NCBI RefSeq assembly: GCF_003634615.1
Contig: NZ_RBKX01000001.1
Coordinates: 2,294,001 to 2,358,000, forward strand
Length of the DNA: 64,000 bases
Direction of reading: 5' to 3'
Source of the DNA: Flavobacterium sp. 102
GTDB taxonomy: Bacteria > Bacteroidota > Bacteroidia > Flavobacteriales > Flavobacteriaceae
The translations under genes and the position numbers were made by a program. Position 1 is the first letter of the stretch; every line of letters begins with the position of its first letter. Under the pieces are notes generated by a model, which saw only the letters and a program-made list of their open reading frames with translations, did not search any database and had not been told where the DNA came from. Positions 49,366 through 59,570 of the stretch are shown one piece after another.

Positions 49366-52300
49366 ATGAAGATGATTACTTTTTCTAAAAATATATTATT
49401 TATAGCCTTAATATTATTTTCTATTCACGGATTATCACAAAATCTGTTGACTAATGGAGATTTTCAACTTGGTGTTAATGTTGGTTATCAAGGTGGACAA
49501 AACCCCAATTACTCTTATATATCCGCACCATTTAGTGGTACGACTACTGCCGGAAATTGGGCAATAGTGACGAATTCACAGCCGGTAAATACCGCTTCTT
49601 TTCTCTCTGTTGGTGATCATAGTCCGGGTTCAGGAAATATGATGGCGGTGGATGGAACGGGTTCGGGTGGTCAGCCAAGATTTTGGAGTGCAGGAACTAA
49701 CGGAAGTGGTGTGTGCGGTCTAACCGTTGGTGCTACATATACTTTTTCTTACTGGATTCGCTCTATTTTTACGACTGTTGGAACCTTATCAAATATTGGA
49801 GTACAATTTAATAATGCCAGTAATGTTACTTTGGTTTCAGGTTCTGCAATTGCACCAACTATAGTCAATGGATGGCAACAAGTGGTGTATACTTTTACTG
49901 CTACTAATGCGTGTGTAAACATTGAAATGTATAACAATAACACCGATTTTGCAGGGAATGATTTCGCTATAGATGATTTGAGTCTTACTATTCTCTCCAC
50001 TTGCCCGGTTCCAACGGTTAGTATAACCCAGCAGCCGACTTGTGTTATCAATACCGGGACTATTGTTTTTACAAGTCCATTAAACACTTCACCGCTACCA
50101 ATTCCTTCAGATTTATTTATTTCAGAAGTTACCGACCATGAGCCTGGTTCTTTGACTTATATAGAGATATTTAATGGAACGGGTTCTCCTAAGAATTTAA
50201 GTAACTATAAGATAAAAGTTTATAATAATGGAAATGCATTTATTTCTGCAAATTGTGATATCCAGCTTTCTGGCACCTTAAACAATAATGCTGTTTATGT
50301 AATAGCCGTTGGTACTGCTACAAACCAAGGAGGTGTTGTTCCTAATTTAGTCGTAGCAAATTGTGGAGGTGTTAATACTGATGATACTATACGTTTGGCA
50401 ACTAGTGCGGATGTTGAGTTTGATTTATGGGGGACGAATGGTATAAATTTTACGCCTGTCAATCAACCTGGTTACACCTATAGAAGAAATACCACAGCGC
50501 CACATCCCACAATGACATGGAATCCTGCCGACTGGACTGCATTGGATCCACAAGATTATACTAATGTTGGTACCTATACTTATCAAGCAATAAATTATGA
50601 ATATAGTGTTAATGGTACCACATACCAATCAAGTCCAATCTTTACCGGTTTGGCTCCGGGAACTTATAATGCTACGGTTAGAGATCTAGTTACCGGTTGT
50701 GTTTCTACCCAGATTCCACTGGTAGTTGATCCGGTTCAAGTCAATCCAACATCACCGTCGAATATATTTTGTGATGGAGCAAATACTACTGCTACACAAG
50801 TTGGTTTTGATTTTAACAGTATTGGACAAAATAGTTTTGATTTTACTTATACAGTAGATGGTGGTCCGGCTATTAGCGGGACTATTCCTTTTTCTCCATC
50901 AAGCTATTTTGTTACAGGTGTAACTCAGGGACAAGCTGTAACTTTGACGATAGCTTGGAATGGGGTTTGTACACCACCCAGAACACTTACTTGTTATCCT
51001 GATTGTGTTACACCGGTAACTCCAACATTTAATCAGATTGCTCCAATTTGTTCGGGAGAAGTATTAGCTCCATTGCCAACCACATCCCTAAATGGAGTAG
51101 TGGGAACTTGGTCACCCTTATTAAATAATACAGCCACTACAACCTATACTTTTACACCACTAAATGCCGGAGAATGTGGCACTACGACTACTATGACTAT
51201 TGTGGTGAACGCACCGGTTTTAGCCATTACAAATCCGGCAGCAGTTTGTTCACCTGCTACAATTAATTTAACCTTGCCGGCTGTAACGGCAGGTAGTACA
51301 GGCGGTGGCACATTAACTTATTGGACAGATGCATTGGCAACCACTCCTTTGGCAACACCAACTGCAGTAGCCACTAGTGGAACATATTATATCAAAAGCA
51401 CGGCAGGTTCTTGTTTCGATATAGAACCGGTAACCATTACTATTAGTGCTGCACCAGTTTTAACTATTACCAATCCGGTTGCAGTTTGTGCTCCCGGAAC
51501 AGTTGATTTGACATTACCTGCAATTACTGCCGGAAGTACAGGTGGCGGTATTTTGACTTATTGGACCAATGCAGCGGCAACAAACCTCTTGGCAACGCCT
51601 ACCGCAGTGGCTACAAGTGGAACTTATTATATTAAGAGTACTGTTGGTTCCTGTTCGGATATTGAAGCTGTAACTGTTACTATAAATTCATCTCCAGTCT
51701 TAACGATTACAAATCCGGCTTCAGTTTGTGCTCCGGCTTCAGTCGATTTAACATTACCAGCGGTTACAGCGGGAAGTACAGGTAGTGGCATTTTAAGTTA
51801 TTGGACCAATGCAACAGCAACAACACCATTAGCGACACCGAATGCTATAACAACAGGCGGCACTTATTATATTAGAAGTGCAGTTGGTTCTTGTTCTGAT
51901 ATAGAACCCGTAACCGTTACTATAAATCCTTCACCGATTTTAACTATTACCAATCCGGCTTCAGTTTGTGCTTCGGCTACAGTTGATATTACATTGCCTG
52001 CAGTTACAGCAGGAAGTACAGGTGGCGGCACTTTAAGTTATTGGATTGATGTAGCAGCAACCAATCCATTAGTAACTCCAAATGCGGTTACGACAAGTGG
52101 AACTTATTATATTCAAAGTGCTGTGGGTTCCTGTTCAGATATTAAACCTGTAACTGTTATTATAGATTCCTCTCCGGTCTTAAATATCACGAATCCGTCT
52201 GCAGTTTGTGCCCCGGCTTCAATCGATTTAACATTACCTGCGGTCACAGCCGGAAGTACAGGTAGCGGCACTTTAACTTATTGGACTAATGCGGCCGGTA

Positions 52301-55300
52301 CAATTCCATTAGCAACGCCGACAGCGGTAACTACTGGTGGAACTTATTATATTAGAAGTACCGTAAGTTCGTGTTCAGATATCGAACCTGTAATTGTTAC
52401 CATAAACCCTTCACCGGTTTTAACTATTACAAATCCGATTGCAGTTTGTGCTCCAGCTACAGTTAATTTAACTTTACCGGCTGTAACGGCAGGAAGTACG
52501 GGTGGTGGCACTTTAACTTATTGGACCAATGCAGCAGGAACTATTGCATTGGCAAGCCCTAATACTGTAGCCACGAGTGGAACTTATTATATCAAAAGTA
52601 CTGTTGGTGCTTGTTCTGACATTGAGCCGGTAACAGTTGTCATTAGTTCTACTATAATTCCAACTTTTAATATTACTTCCTCTACTGTTTGTCAAGGTTC
52701 GGTTATTACACCATTACCAATAACCTCTCTAAATGGAATATCGGGCACTTGGAGTCCGGCCTTAAACAATACTGCAACCACCATTTATACATTTAATCCA
52801 TCACCAAGTGTTGCTTTTCCTTGTCCGATACCGACAACTTTTCAAATTCAAGTGATCCCTCAAATAGACCCAGTGGTTTCAATAGTTGAATCTTGTAATT
52901 CAAATTCTGTCACTGTTACAAGTCCGGTTGGAGTTAATTATGAATATTCTTTGGATGGAGGTGTATATCAATCCAATCCGGTTTTTAATAATTTAACAGC
53001 AGGTGGTCACTCTATTGTAGCCCATCAAATTACGGCCAATTGCTTTTCGAATGCAACCGGTTTTAATATTAATTCGGTAGTTAATGATATTATTGTTAAC
53101 AATCCTCAACCATTGCATTATTGTGACCCAAGTAACGATGGTTTTGTTCTTTTCAATTTATCTCAAGTTATCAATTCAATTACAGGAGGCAATCCTTATA
53201 CCGTTACTTTTCATGAGACTATTACTGATGCCAATGTAGATGGAACTTCAATTCCTGATATTTTCAATTACGAGAATATCAATCCGTGGGTGCAAACTAT
53301 TTTTATCAGAGTTGAATCCACTACAACGAGTTGTTTTGAAGTAGTTCATTTACAGTTAATAGTTGACCCAACGCCAGAGGCTACTGAGCCTGATGATTAT
53401 GAATTGTGTGATTACACGGGACAAATAGGTTATGAGGCTTTTGACTTGACAACGACTGAGCCGCAGATATTAGGGACTATTGACCCATCATTAGTGAATG
53501 TAACTTTCCATCCAACTTTTACAGATGCACAGAACGAGACAGCTACTATCACTGGTGTGACGAATTACATCAACCAAACCCAATGGAGTCAAACTTTATT
53601 TGTACGAGTAGAGTTTATAGCGACAGGTTGTTATGATATTGTTGAGTTAGATTTGATTGTAAATCCATTACCCAATGCTACCCAGCCGAATTATCCGCAG
53701 TATACTTTGTGTGATTACAACGGCGCGATAGGTTTTGAGACCTTTGATTTGCTTTCCCAAGTTGATCCGATATTACTGGGACAACAAGGCATGAGTGTTA
53801 CTTTCTATCCAAGTTTGGCTGCTGCTCAGGCGCAAGTGCCGGGTACTTCGATTAATGAGACACACCCTGATTTGCAGTATCCTAACCAAATTATCTATGT
53901 TCAGACTTTAGGCGTGGTGATTACCAATAGCATTACCGGTTGTTATAGTATCTCTACGATAGATATTAGAGTAGTACCATTACCAACACCGATTCCACCA
54001 ACAGCACCTTACACGATTTGTGATGAGAATCAGGATGGATTTTCGAGTTTTGATTTAGCGACTTTGACCGCAGATATTTTACAAGGCGCCAATTACATAT
54101 TGACTTTCTATGAAACCCTAAGCGATGCTGAGCTAGGCAATCTTGTGACGGCAATTGACATCACTCAGTTGTATGATAATATCAATCCGTTTACCCAAAT
54201 CTTGTATGTGAGAGCTGAGGACCCACTTACAGGTTGTTGGAGTGTTATCCCAATTGTATTGAATGTAAACCCAAGTCCTATAGCCCCAATTAATTTGGAT
54301 GATATTGTGGTTTGTGATACAGACAACAACAATCAAAGTGCTAGTACAATAGTTGATTTAACGGTAAGAACCCCTGATGTTTTAGCCCAACAACCACTAG
54401 CAGCCAGTAATTATACGATCACTTATCATACCACATTGCTACGCGCACAAAATGATATTCCAATCATCCCTGCGACTAGTTATTTGGCTACGACCAATCA
54501 AACGATTTGGGTGAGAGTAGAGGACAACACTACAGGCTGTTTTAATATTGGCGAATTTGATATTATTGTTAATATTCCATTATTACTCATTACCCCAACA
54601 CCACTTAGTTTGTGTGATGATGATGCGAATCCGAATGACCAATTCCACAGCTTTGACTTAACCATAAGAGATGTGATGATTACCCAAGGTTTATCAGGTT
54701 ATACCGTAACCTATTATCCAAGTTATGCTTTGGCGCAGGCAGGTAACCCAGCCAATGCCATTGCTACACCAACGGCTTACACCAATACCTCACCGGCAGT
54801 TCAAACATTAGGAGTAGTGGTAACTAGTGCCGCGGGTTGTTCCAGTGTAACGACTTTAGATATTAGAGTCTTACCTATCCCAACGCCAAACACGAATCCA
54901 CCGAGCTTAGGAGCGAAGTGTGATGACAACAATCCCGGCGATATGATGGAGGTATTTGACTTAACGGTTAATGCGGCTTATATCTTAAATGGCGATCCTA
55001 ATTTAACGCTACATTATTACCACAGCCAAGCAGATGCTTTAGTGCCACAGAATGAAATTCCACTGTCCACAGTAACAGCAGCTTTAGTAGGCGACGTTGA
55101 TCCAAATGAGCAAAGTGTTTGGATAAGAGTAGAGAACAACAGAATAGATTCTTTTGGCAATCATTGTTTTGTACTGGTGGAGCAACCTTTAACGGTTAAT
55201 CCTTTACCGACAGTAGTGCAGCCACTGGCGCCTTACAGGGTATGTGATAATGATACTGATGGACTGGCAGCATTTGATTTGACCAATCCAATCTTAGCAA

Positions 55301-56643
55301 CCGCTATTTTGGGAGCCACTCAAAACCCGGCTGATTTTACCATTACGTATTACTTAACACAAGCAGGTGCAAATCCGCTGACTAATACCGGAGAAACTCC
55401 GCTACCAAACAATTACACCAACACGACACCGGACAGCCAAAACATCTACATCAGAGTAGTGAACAATGCTACAGGTTGTGTTAATGCCACCGGAGTACTT
55501 ACTTTGGCAGTAGAGGAATATGCTCAGGCTACAGGACCACAGAGCTTCTCGAGTTGTGATACTTACACCAATCCTTATGATGGAGTGTTCCAATTGGATT
55601 TAACCCAATACGAGACTGCGATATTAAACGGACAAGACCCATTGGTGTTCTTGATTAGTTACTATCACACCCAAGCCGATGCAGAACAAGGCATCAATGC
55701 CATCACCTTGGCAGAAGCACAAGCATACATTACCCAACCCGATACTGACCAAATTTGGGTTAAGGTAGAGAACAGCAGCAATAGCATTACCCCGTTCTGT
55801 TATGCGCTTACTACAATCGATATCGAGATAGAGCGTTACCCGAATCCAATTATCACTACACCAAATGGTGTGACCACGATTTGTGTTGACTTTGCGAGCG
55901 GTAATGTTGTAAGACCACTGACACTAAACAGCAATATTCCAAATCCGGCGGATTATACCTTTGAGTGGTATGAGGGCACGACGTTAATACCGGGAGCAAC
56001 AGGTTCAACTTATACCGTTGACACGGCTTCGCCAACAGGAGCCACGAGAAGCTACACCGTTAGAGTGATAAGCGTTAGTCCGCTAGCATGTGAGACAACT
56101 TCATTAGGTTTTGATGTGATACAATCAGGACCGGCTAGTATTCCGACAGGTACGGCAGGATATACCGTAACCAATGCGTTTACCAATAGTCAAATCATCA
56201 CCGTGACAGTGGAAGGCTGGGGCACTTATGAATACAGTTTGGATGACGGCCCAAGACAGACGAGTAATATCTTTGAAGGTGTGTCGTTAGGGAATCATGT
56301 GATCCATGTTTGGGATACTGAAGGCGGAATCGCTTTTAGTTGTGAGGAATTAATGATCAATGATGTTCAGGTGATTGATTATCCACATTACTTTACGCCA
56401 AACGGAGATGGTATTCATGATACTTGGAATGTAGTAGGATTATTTAATTATGCAGATCAAACCAAAATCTTCATCTTTGACCGCTACGGAAAATTATTGA
56501 AACAAATCAGTTCGGCAGGAGATGGATGGGATGGAACCTACAACGGACAACCGTTACCATCAACAGATTACTGGTTTACGGTAGATTATCCGGAGCAAGG
56601 CGGCATGAAGCAATTTAAAGCGCACTTCTCGTTGAAACGATAA
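49366..56643 (+). CDS. Giant secreted protein with LTD, Ig-like and PKD-like repeats, T9SS type B
   Basis: A 2425-aa secreted protein. The signal peptide is about 1-24 (ending HGLSQ). Next are a carbohydrate-binding-like or choice-of-anchor domain (about 25-205, LTNGDFQLGVNVG), a lamin-tail-like domain (about 240-395, FISEVTDHEPGSLTYIEIFNGT), and six 80-aa Ig-like repeats (about 618-1098, LTITNPxxVCAPA). Nine divergent ~100-aa units with motif CDxxxDGxxxFDLT follow (about 1250-2170). It ends in the gliding-type T9SS domain (HYFTPNGDGIHDTWNV, IFIFDRYGKLL). It is not beside a PorP/SprF gene. The role is probably surface attachment or cell-cell contact; the substrate is unknown. The start at ATG 49366 (MKMITFSKN) leaves the signal peptide at the front. 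Confidence 0.88.
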   Translation: MKMITFSKNILFIALILFSIHGLSQNLLTNGDFQLGVNVGYQGGQNPNYSYISAPFSGTTTAGNWAIVTNSQPVNTASFLSVGDHSPGSGNMMAVDGTGSGGQPRFWSAGTNGSGVCGLTVGATYTFSYWIRSIFTTVGTLSNIGVQFNNASNVTLVSGSAIAPTIVNGWQQVVYTFTATNACVNIEMYNNNTDFAGNDFAIDDLSLTILSTCPVPTVSITQQPTCVINTGTIVFTSPLNTSPLPIPSDLFISEVTDHEPGSLTYIEIFNGTGSPKNLSNYKIKVYNNGNAFISANCDIQLSGTLNNNAVYVIAVGTATNQGGVVPNLVVANCGGVNTDDTIRLATSADVEFDLWGTNGINFTPVNQPGYTYRRNTTAPHPTMTWNPADWTALDPQDYTNVGTYTYQAINYEYSVNGTTYQSSPIFTGLAPGTYNATVRDLVTGCVSTQIPLVVDPVQVNPTSPSNIFCDGANTTATQVGFDFNSIGQNSFDFTYTVDGGPAISGTIPFSPSSYFVTGVTQGQAVTLTIAWNGVCTPPRTLTCYPDCVTPVTPTFNQIAPICSGEVLAPLPTTSLNGVVGTWSPLLNNTATTTYTFTPLNAGECGTTTTMTIVVNAPVLAITNPAAVCSPATINLTLPAVTAGSTGGGTLTYWTDALATTPLATPTAVATSGTYYIKSTAGSCFDIEPVTITISAAPVLTITNPVAVCAPGTVDLTLPAITAGSTGGGILTYWTNAAATNLLATPTAVATSGTYYIKSTVGSCSDIEAVTVTINSSPVLTITNPASVCAPASVDLTLPAVTAGSTGSGILSYWTNATATTPLATPNAITTGGTYYIRSAVGSCSDIEPVTVTINPSPILTITNPASVCASATVDITLPAVTAGSTGGGTLSYWIDVAATNPLVTPNAVTTSGTYYIQSAVGSCSDIKPVTVIIDSSPVLNITNPSAVCAPASIDLTLPAVTAGSTGSGTLTYWTNAAGTIPLATPTAVTTGGTYYIRSTVSSCSDIEPVIVTINPSPVLTITNPIAVCAPATVNLTLPAVTAGSTGGGTLTYWTNAAGTIALASPNTVATSGTYYIKSTVGACSDIEPVTVVISSTIIPTFNITSSTVCQGSVITPLPITSLNGISGTWSPALNNTATTIYTFNPSPSVAFPCPIPTTFQIQVIPQIDPVVSIVESCNSNSVTVTSPVGVNYEYSLDGGVYQSNPVFNNLTAGGHSIVAHQITANCFSNATGFNINSVVNDIIVNNPQPLHYCDPSNDGFVLFNLSQVINSITGGNPYTVTFHETITDANVDGTSIPDIFNYENINPWVQTIFIRVESTTTSCFEVVHLQLIVDPTPEATEPDDYELCDYTGQIGYEAFDLTTTEPQILGTIDPSLVNVTFHPTFTDAQNETATITGVTNYINQTQWSQTLFVRVEFIATGCYDIVELDLIVNPLPNATQPNYPQYTLCDYNGAIGFETFDLLSQVDPILLGQQGMSVTFYPSLAAAQAQVPGTSINETHPDLQYPNQIIYVQTLGVVITNSITGCYSISTIDIRVVPLPTPIPPTAPYTICDENQDGFSSFDLATLTADILQGANYILTFYETLSDAELGNLVTAIDITQLYDNINPFTQILYVRAEDPLTGCWSVIPIVLNVNPSPIAPINLDDIVVCDTDNNNQSASTIVDLTVRTPDVLAQQPLAASNYTITYHTTLLRAQNDIPIIPATSYLATTNQTIWVRVEDNTTGCFNIGEFDIIVNIPLLLITPTPLSLCDDDANPNDQFHSFDLTIRDVMITQGLSGYTVTYYPSYALAQAGNPANAIATPTAYTNTSPAVQTLGVVVTSAAGCSSVTTLDIRVLPIPTPNTNPPSLGAKCDDNNPGDMMEVFDLTVNAAYILNGDPNLTLHYYHSQADALVPQNEIPLSTVTAALVGDVDPNEQSVWIRVENNRIDSFGNHCFVLVEQPLTVNPLPTVVQPLAPYRVCDNDTDGLAAFDLTNPILATAILGATQNPADFTITYYLTQAGANPLTNTGETPLPNNYTNTTPDSQNIYIRVVNNATGCVNATGVLTLAVEEYAQATGPQSFSSCDTYTNPYDGVFQLDLTQYETAILNGQDPLVFLISYYHTQADAEQGINAITLAEAQAYITQPDTDQIWVKVENSSNSITPFCYALTTIDIEIERYPNPIITTPNGVTTICVDFASGNVVRPLTLNSNIPNPADYTFEWYEGTTLIPGATGSTYTVDTASPTGATRSYTVRVISVSPLACETTSLGFDVIQSGPASIPTGTAGYTVTNAFTNSQIITVTVEGWGTYEYSLDDGPRQTSNIFEGVSLGNHVIHVWDTEGGIAFSCEELMINDVQVIDYPHYFTPNGDGIHDTWNVVGLFNYADQTKIFIFDRYGKLLKQISSAGDGWDGTYNGQPLPSTDYWFTVDYPEQGGMKQFKAHFSLKR
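51218..52657 (+). repeat. Six tandem 240-bp coding repeats (80 aa each)
   Basis: The start of each unit (encoding LTITNPxxVC) recurs every 240 bp, six times. Copies are visibly diverged (many synonymous and a few amino-acid changes), unlike the near-identical repeats of the first adhesin. The unit carries two cysteines (VCAPA and GSCSD), which probably form a disulfide. Confidence 0.9.
53110..55850 (+). repeat. Nine divergent ~100-aa repeats with a CDxxxDG start
   Basis: Nine units of about 95-108 residues begin with a short strand and Cys-Asp (YELCDYTGQIGYEAFDLTT, YTICDENQDGFSSFDLAT, YRVCDNDTDGLAAFDLTN). Each ends with VRVExxTTGC-like and VNPxP strands. They are related in protein but have little DNA identity, so they are old duplications. 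Confidence 0.8.
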
Positions 56644-56662
56644 GAAGAATAAAACGAATAGG

Positions 56663-56688
56663 AAAAGCCACTCGATTGAGTGGCTTTT
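56663..56688 (+). terminator. Intrinsic terminator after the second giant protein
   Basis: An 11-bp stem, AAAAGCCACTC / GAGTGGCTTTT, with a GATT loop is followed by more T. It lies 20 bases after the stop. Confidence 0.9.
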
Positions 56689-56707
56689 TTGTTGTGATAC
56701 CTTTGAC

Positions 56708-56785
56708 TCCCGATAGTTATCGGGACAGGGTGACAAAACAATAAAAAGATTGTAACGGATAGCGGGAAGACAAGTGAAGAGAAGC
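56708..56785 (+). repeat. Partial interspersed element with a CCCGATA palindrome and GATTGTAACGG core
   Basis: An 18-base perfect palindrome-like hairpin (CCCGATA-GT-TATCGGG, 56709-56724) is followed by AAAAAGATTGTAACGGATAG and GCGGGAA (56754-56780). The second part matches the 3' half of the element upstream of valS (minus strand, 60180-60202) in all but a few bases. The 5' half with GGAAATCC seen in the valS copy is absent here, so this copy looks partial. Confidence 0.6.
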
Positions 56786-56836
56786 AAAATGGTCTGCTTC
56801 TAATCCGAGCGAAGCGAACTGACGTAGTAAAATAAA

Positions 56837-56864
56837 AAACTCCACTAGGATTAGCGGAGTTTTT
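56837..56864 (-). terminator. Intrinsic terminator of the aminotransferase gene
   Basis: AAAACTCCGCT / AGTGGAGTTTT (minus strand) form an 11-bp stem with one mismatch and a 6-base loop, then six T. It lies 18 bases after the aminotransferase stop. Confidence 0.82.
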
Positions 56865-56882
56865 AGGGTTATTTAGAAAATC

Positions 56883-58079
56883 TTAGTTTTGATTGTAAAC
56901 TTTTAAGGCTTCTTTTAGAATAGCCACTGAACGGATCAAATCATCTTTTTTGAGTACGTAAGCAATTCGGACCTCGTCTAAACCTACATTTGGCGTGGAA
57001 TAAAATCCGGCTGCCGGTGCAACCATTACGGTTTCTCCGTTGTTGTCATAAGATTCTAAAAGCCATTGGGCAAAATCATCCGCATTTTTTACCGGCAATT
57101 TAGCGATACAGTAGAAAGCACCTTTTGGTGTGGCTACTTTTACACCTTCAATTTTTTGAAGTTCTGCAATTAGCGTATCTCTTCTGTCTTTGTATTCAGA
57201 AATTACGTCGTCGAAATAACTTTGAGGAGTTTCTAAAGCGGCTTCGCTGGCAATTTGAGCATAAGTTGGCGGACTTAGTCTGGCTTGAGCAAACTTCATT
57301 GCAGTTGCCATTAGTGCTTTGTTTTTAGAAACTATACAGCCTATTCTTGCGCCACACATGCTGTATCTTTTTGAAACGGAATCAATCATGATAGCGTGTT
57401 CTTCTAATCCGGGAACGTTCATTACTGAGAAATGTTTGTCGTTTTCATCATAAATGAATTCGCGGTAAACTTCATCAGCAATTAAGAACAAATCGTGTTT
57501 TTTTACGATTTCGGCCAATTGCATAATTTCTTCTTTGGAATATAAATAACCGGTTGGATTTCCCGGGTTACAAATTAGAATCGCTTTGGTTTTTGGGGTA
57601 ATCAGTTTTTCAAAAGCGGCAATCGGAGGCAAAGCAAAGCCTTCGTCTATAGTAGAAATTACCGGGACAACTGTTACTCCTGAAGCTGTTGAAAATCCAT
57701 TATAATTGGCATAGAATGGTTCCGGAATAATGATTTCATCACCCGAATCCATCGTGCTTCCCATAGCAAATAACAACGCTTCAGAACCACCGGTAGTAAT
57801 GATGATATCAGCTACATCAATAGGCAAACCATGCGATTTGTAATAAGCAGACAATTTGGTTCTGTAACTTTCAAATCCGGCAGAATGACTGTATTCTAAT
57901 ACTTTGATGTCCGCATTTTTAACGGCATTGATAGCAACTTCCGGTGTTTTAATATCGGGTTGACCAATGTTTAAATGGTAGACTTTATGACCTTTCTTTT
58001 TAGCAATTTCGGAATACGGAACCAATTTTCTGATTGGCGACTCAGGCATCTGCTGACCTTTTAATGATATCTTAGGCAT
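56883..58079 (-). CDS. Class I/II PLP-dependent aminotransferase (aspartate aminotransferase type)
   Basis: A 398-aa fold-type I aminotransferase. PLP is held by K237 in SVSKRYSMCGARIG, with Asp in ADEVYREF (201-208) and Asn in NPGNPTG (171-177); the C-terminal Arg is in DEVRIAYVL. Length and motifs fit the aspartate/tyrosine aminotransferase subgroup I-gamma. The donor is probably an acidic amino acid, but related enzymes take alanine, aromatic or branched substrates. It stands alone, flanked by divergent transcription of a peptidase-like gene, and has its own terminator. Confidence 0.9.
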   Translation of the reverse strand: MPKISLKGQQMPESPIRKLVPYSEIAKKKGHKVYHLNIGQPDIKTPEVAINAVKNADIKVLEYSHSAGFESYRTKLSAYYKSHGLPIDVADIIITTGGSEALLFAMGSTMDSGDEIIIPEPFYANYNGFSTASGVTVVPVISTIDEGFALPPIAAFEKLITPKTKAILICNPGNPTGYLYSKEEIMQLAEIVKKHDLFLIADEVYREFIYDENDKHFSVMNVPGLEEHAIMIDSVSKRYSMCGARIGCIVSKNKALMATAMKFAQARLSPPTYAQIASEAALETPQSYFDDVISEYKDRRDTLIAELQKIEGVKVATPKGAFYCIAKLPVKNADDFAQWLLESYDNNGETVMVAPAAGFYSTPNVGLDEVRIAYVLKKDDLIRSVAILKEALKVYNQN

Positions 58080-58208
58080 GTTGTTTGATTTAGTGGTGCA
58101 AATTTGCGATTTTTTTAGCTTGAAAACAATTCCTTTACGCCTTTAAAAATTGTTAAAAATTATTTTTTGCCGCTGGTTTTTTATTAAATTTAACAAAAAT
58201 AGCAGCCA

Positions 58209-59540
58209 ATGAGATTCGTTTTTACGTTTTATGTATTTCTTTTTACTGTATTTTCCTCTTTCGGCCAATCCAATTTTCAATTTAAAAAAGATAAAAATTG
58301 TATTTCCATTCCTTTTAAACTAATCAATAATTTGATTTTTATCCCTATCAATGTCAATGGGGAGAAGCTGACTTTTCTTTTAGACACCGGCGTTGATAAA
58401 ACCTTACTTTTCAGTTTAGATGATAAAGAACAGGTGGAATTTTTTAACTTGGAGAGTATCAAACTCAAAGGTCTTGGCAGCAATGAAGCTATTGATGCTT
58501 ACATGTCTTCTAAAAACAAATTAGAAGTAAAAGGGTTTGTAGATTATGATCACGAAATTTATTTGGTTTTAGATCAGGAATTTAATTTTTCCTCTCAGGT
58601 AGGCATACCTGTAAATGGTATCATTGGGTATCATTTTTTTAAAAATCATTTAATTGAAATTGACTACCAAAGAAAAAAAGTCATAGTTTATAATAAAACC
58701 AACAAGAAAGTTTTCAGAAAACTTGAAAAAGGATACAAAGAAGAAACTATTACTATTGAAGAAAACAAACCATATTATATTTCAAATGTCACTACAGATG
58801 GTAATTCGTATCCTTCAAAATTATTGATTGACACCGGAAATAGCGATGCGGTTTGGTTATTTTTGAACAAATCTAAGGAGATTAAATTGCCACAAAAATA
58901 CATTTCAGATTACCTCGGAAGAGGATTTAGTGGAAGTGTTTATGGTTTAAGAGGTCGCATCGAAGATTTCAACTTTGGGAGTAAAACGTTTAAAAATCCT
59001 ATTACAACTTTCCCCGATTCAACTTCCCTCAAAAGTGTAAATTTTGTTCCCAATCGATTAGGGTCACTTGGTGGTGAAGTACTTTCCAGATTCTCCATTT
59101 TATTTGATTATACCAATAAAAAAATTTATACCAAACCCAATGATAAAGTCAATTCTCCTTTTAATTTTAACATGAGCGGCATTGAAGTACAGCACGATGG
59201 TTTGGAATGGGTAAAAGAAACTTCCTCGGAAAACAGTAAAAGTTCCGTTAGTTATGGCGTTCGAGTTAATGAATCGCGAGTGCAAGATAATCTCAAAATC
59301 AAGTTTGCATTAAAACCTGTTTTTACCATCTATAACGTTAGAAAAGATTCGCCTGCGGAATTAGTCGGACTCAGAAAAAATGACCGATTAATCAAAATTG
59401 AAGGTAAAAGCACACACGATTTAACCATCGAAAAAATCAACGAATTGCTAAAATCCGAAGAAGGCAGAACTATCGAATTAGTAATTGAAAGAAACGGCAA
59501 GCAATTCACTTACAAATTCCAACTCAAAAGTATTATATAA
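58209..59540 (+). CDS. Retropepsin-like aspartyl protease with C-terminal PDZ domain
   Basis: A 443-aa exported protein. The signal peptide is about 1-20 (ending SSFGQ). Two aspartyl protease lobes follow, each with a DTG: LLDTGVDKTLLF (59-61) and LLIDTGNSDAVWLF (about 208-210). Hence it is a bilobed member of the family with both catalytic aspartates inside one chain. The PDZ domain is about 365-443 (SPAELVGLRKNDRLIKIEGKS). The PDZ probably selects substrate termini or docks the protease. Location is periplasm or outer surface. Targets are unknown. A perfect terminator (59543-59568) follows. Confidence 0.85.
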   Translation: MRFVFTFYVFLFTVFSSFGQSNFQFKKDKNCISIPFKLINNLIFIPINVNGEKLTFLLDTGVDKTLLFSLDDKEQVEFFNLESIKLKGLGSNEAIDAYMSSKNKLEVKGFVDYDHEIYLVLDQEFNFSSQVGIPVNGIIGYHFFKNHLIEIDYQRKKVIVYNKTNKKVFRKLEKGYKEETITIEENKPYYISNVTTDGNSYPSKLLIDTGNSDAVWLFLNKSKEIKLPQKYISDYLGRGFSGSVYGLRGRIEDFNFGSKTFKNPITTFPDSTSLKSVNFVPNRLGSLGGEVLSRFSILFDYTNKKIYTKPNDKVNSPFNFNMSGIEVQHDGLEWVKETSSENSKSSVSYGVRVNESRVQDNLKIKFALKPVFTIYNVRKDSPAELVGLRKNDRLIKIEGKSTHDLTIEKINELLKSEEGRTIELVIERNGKQFTYKFQLKSII

Positions 59541-59542
59541 TA

Positions 59543-59568
59543 AAAAGTCCCGATAATTCGGGACTTTT
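59543..59568. terminator. Bidirectional terminator between the protease and DUF1573 genes
   Basis: AAAAGTCCCGA / TCGGGACTTTT form a perfect 11-bp stem with a TAAT loop; T-runs follow on both strands, and both flanking genes converge on it. Confidence 0.93.
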
Positions 59569-59570
59569 CT

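Noticed and set aside
53966..54336. Short antisense ORFs inside the second giant gene
   Set aside because: No homology or start signals are seen, and the sense frame is a continuous repeat protein.
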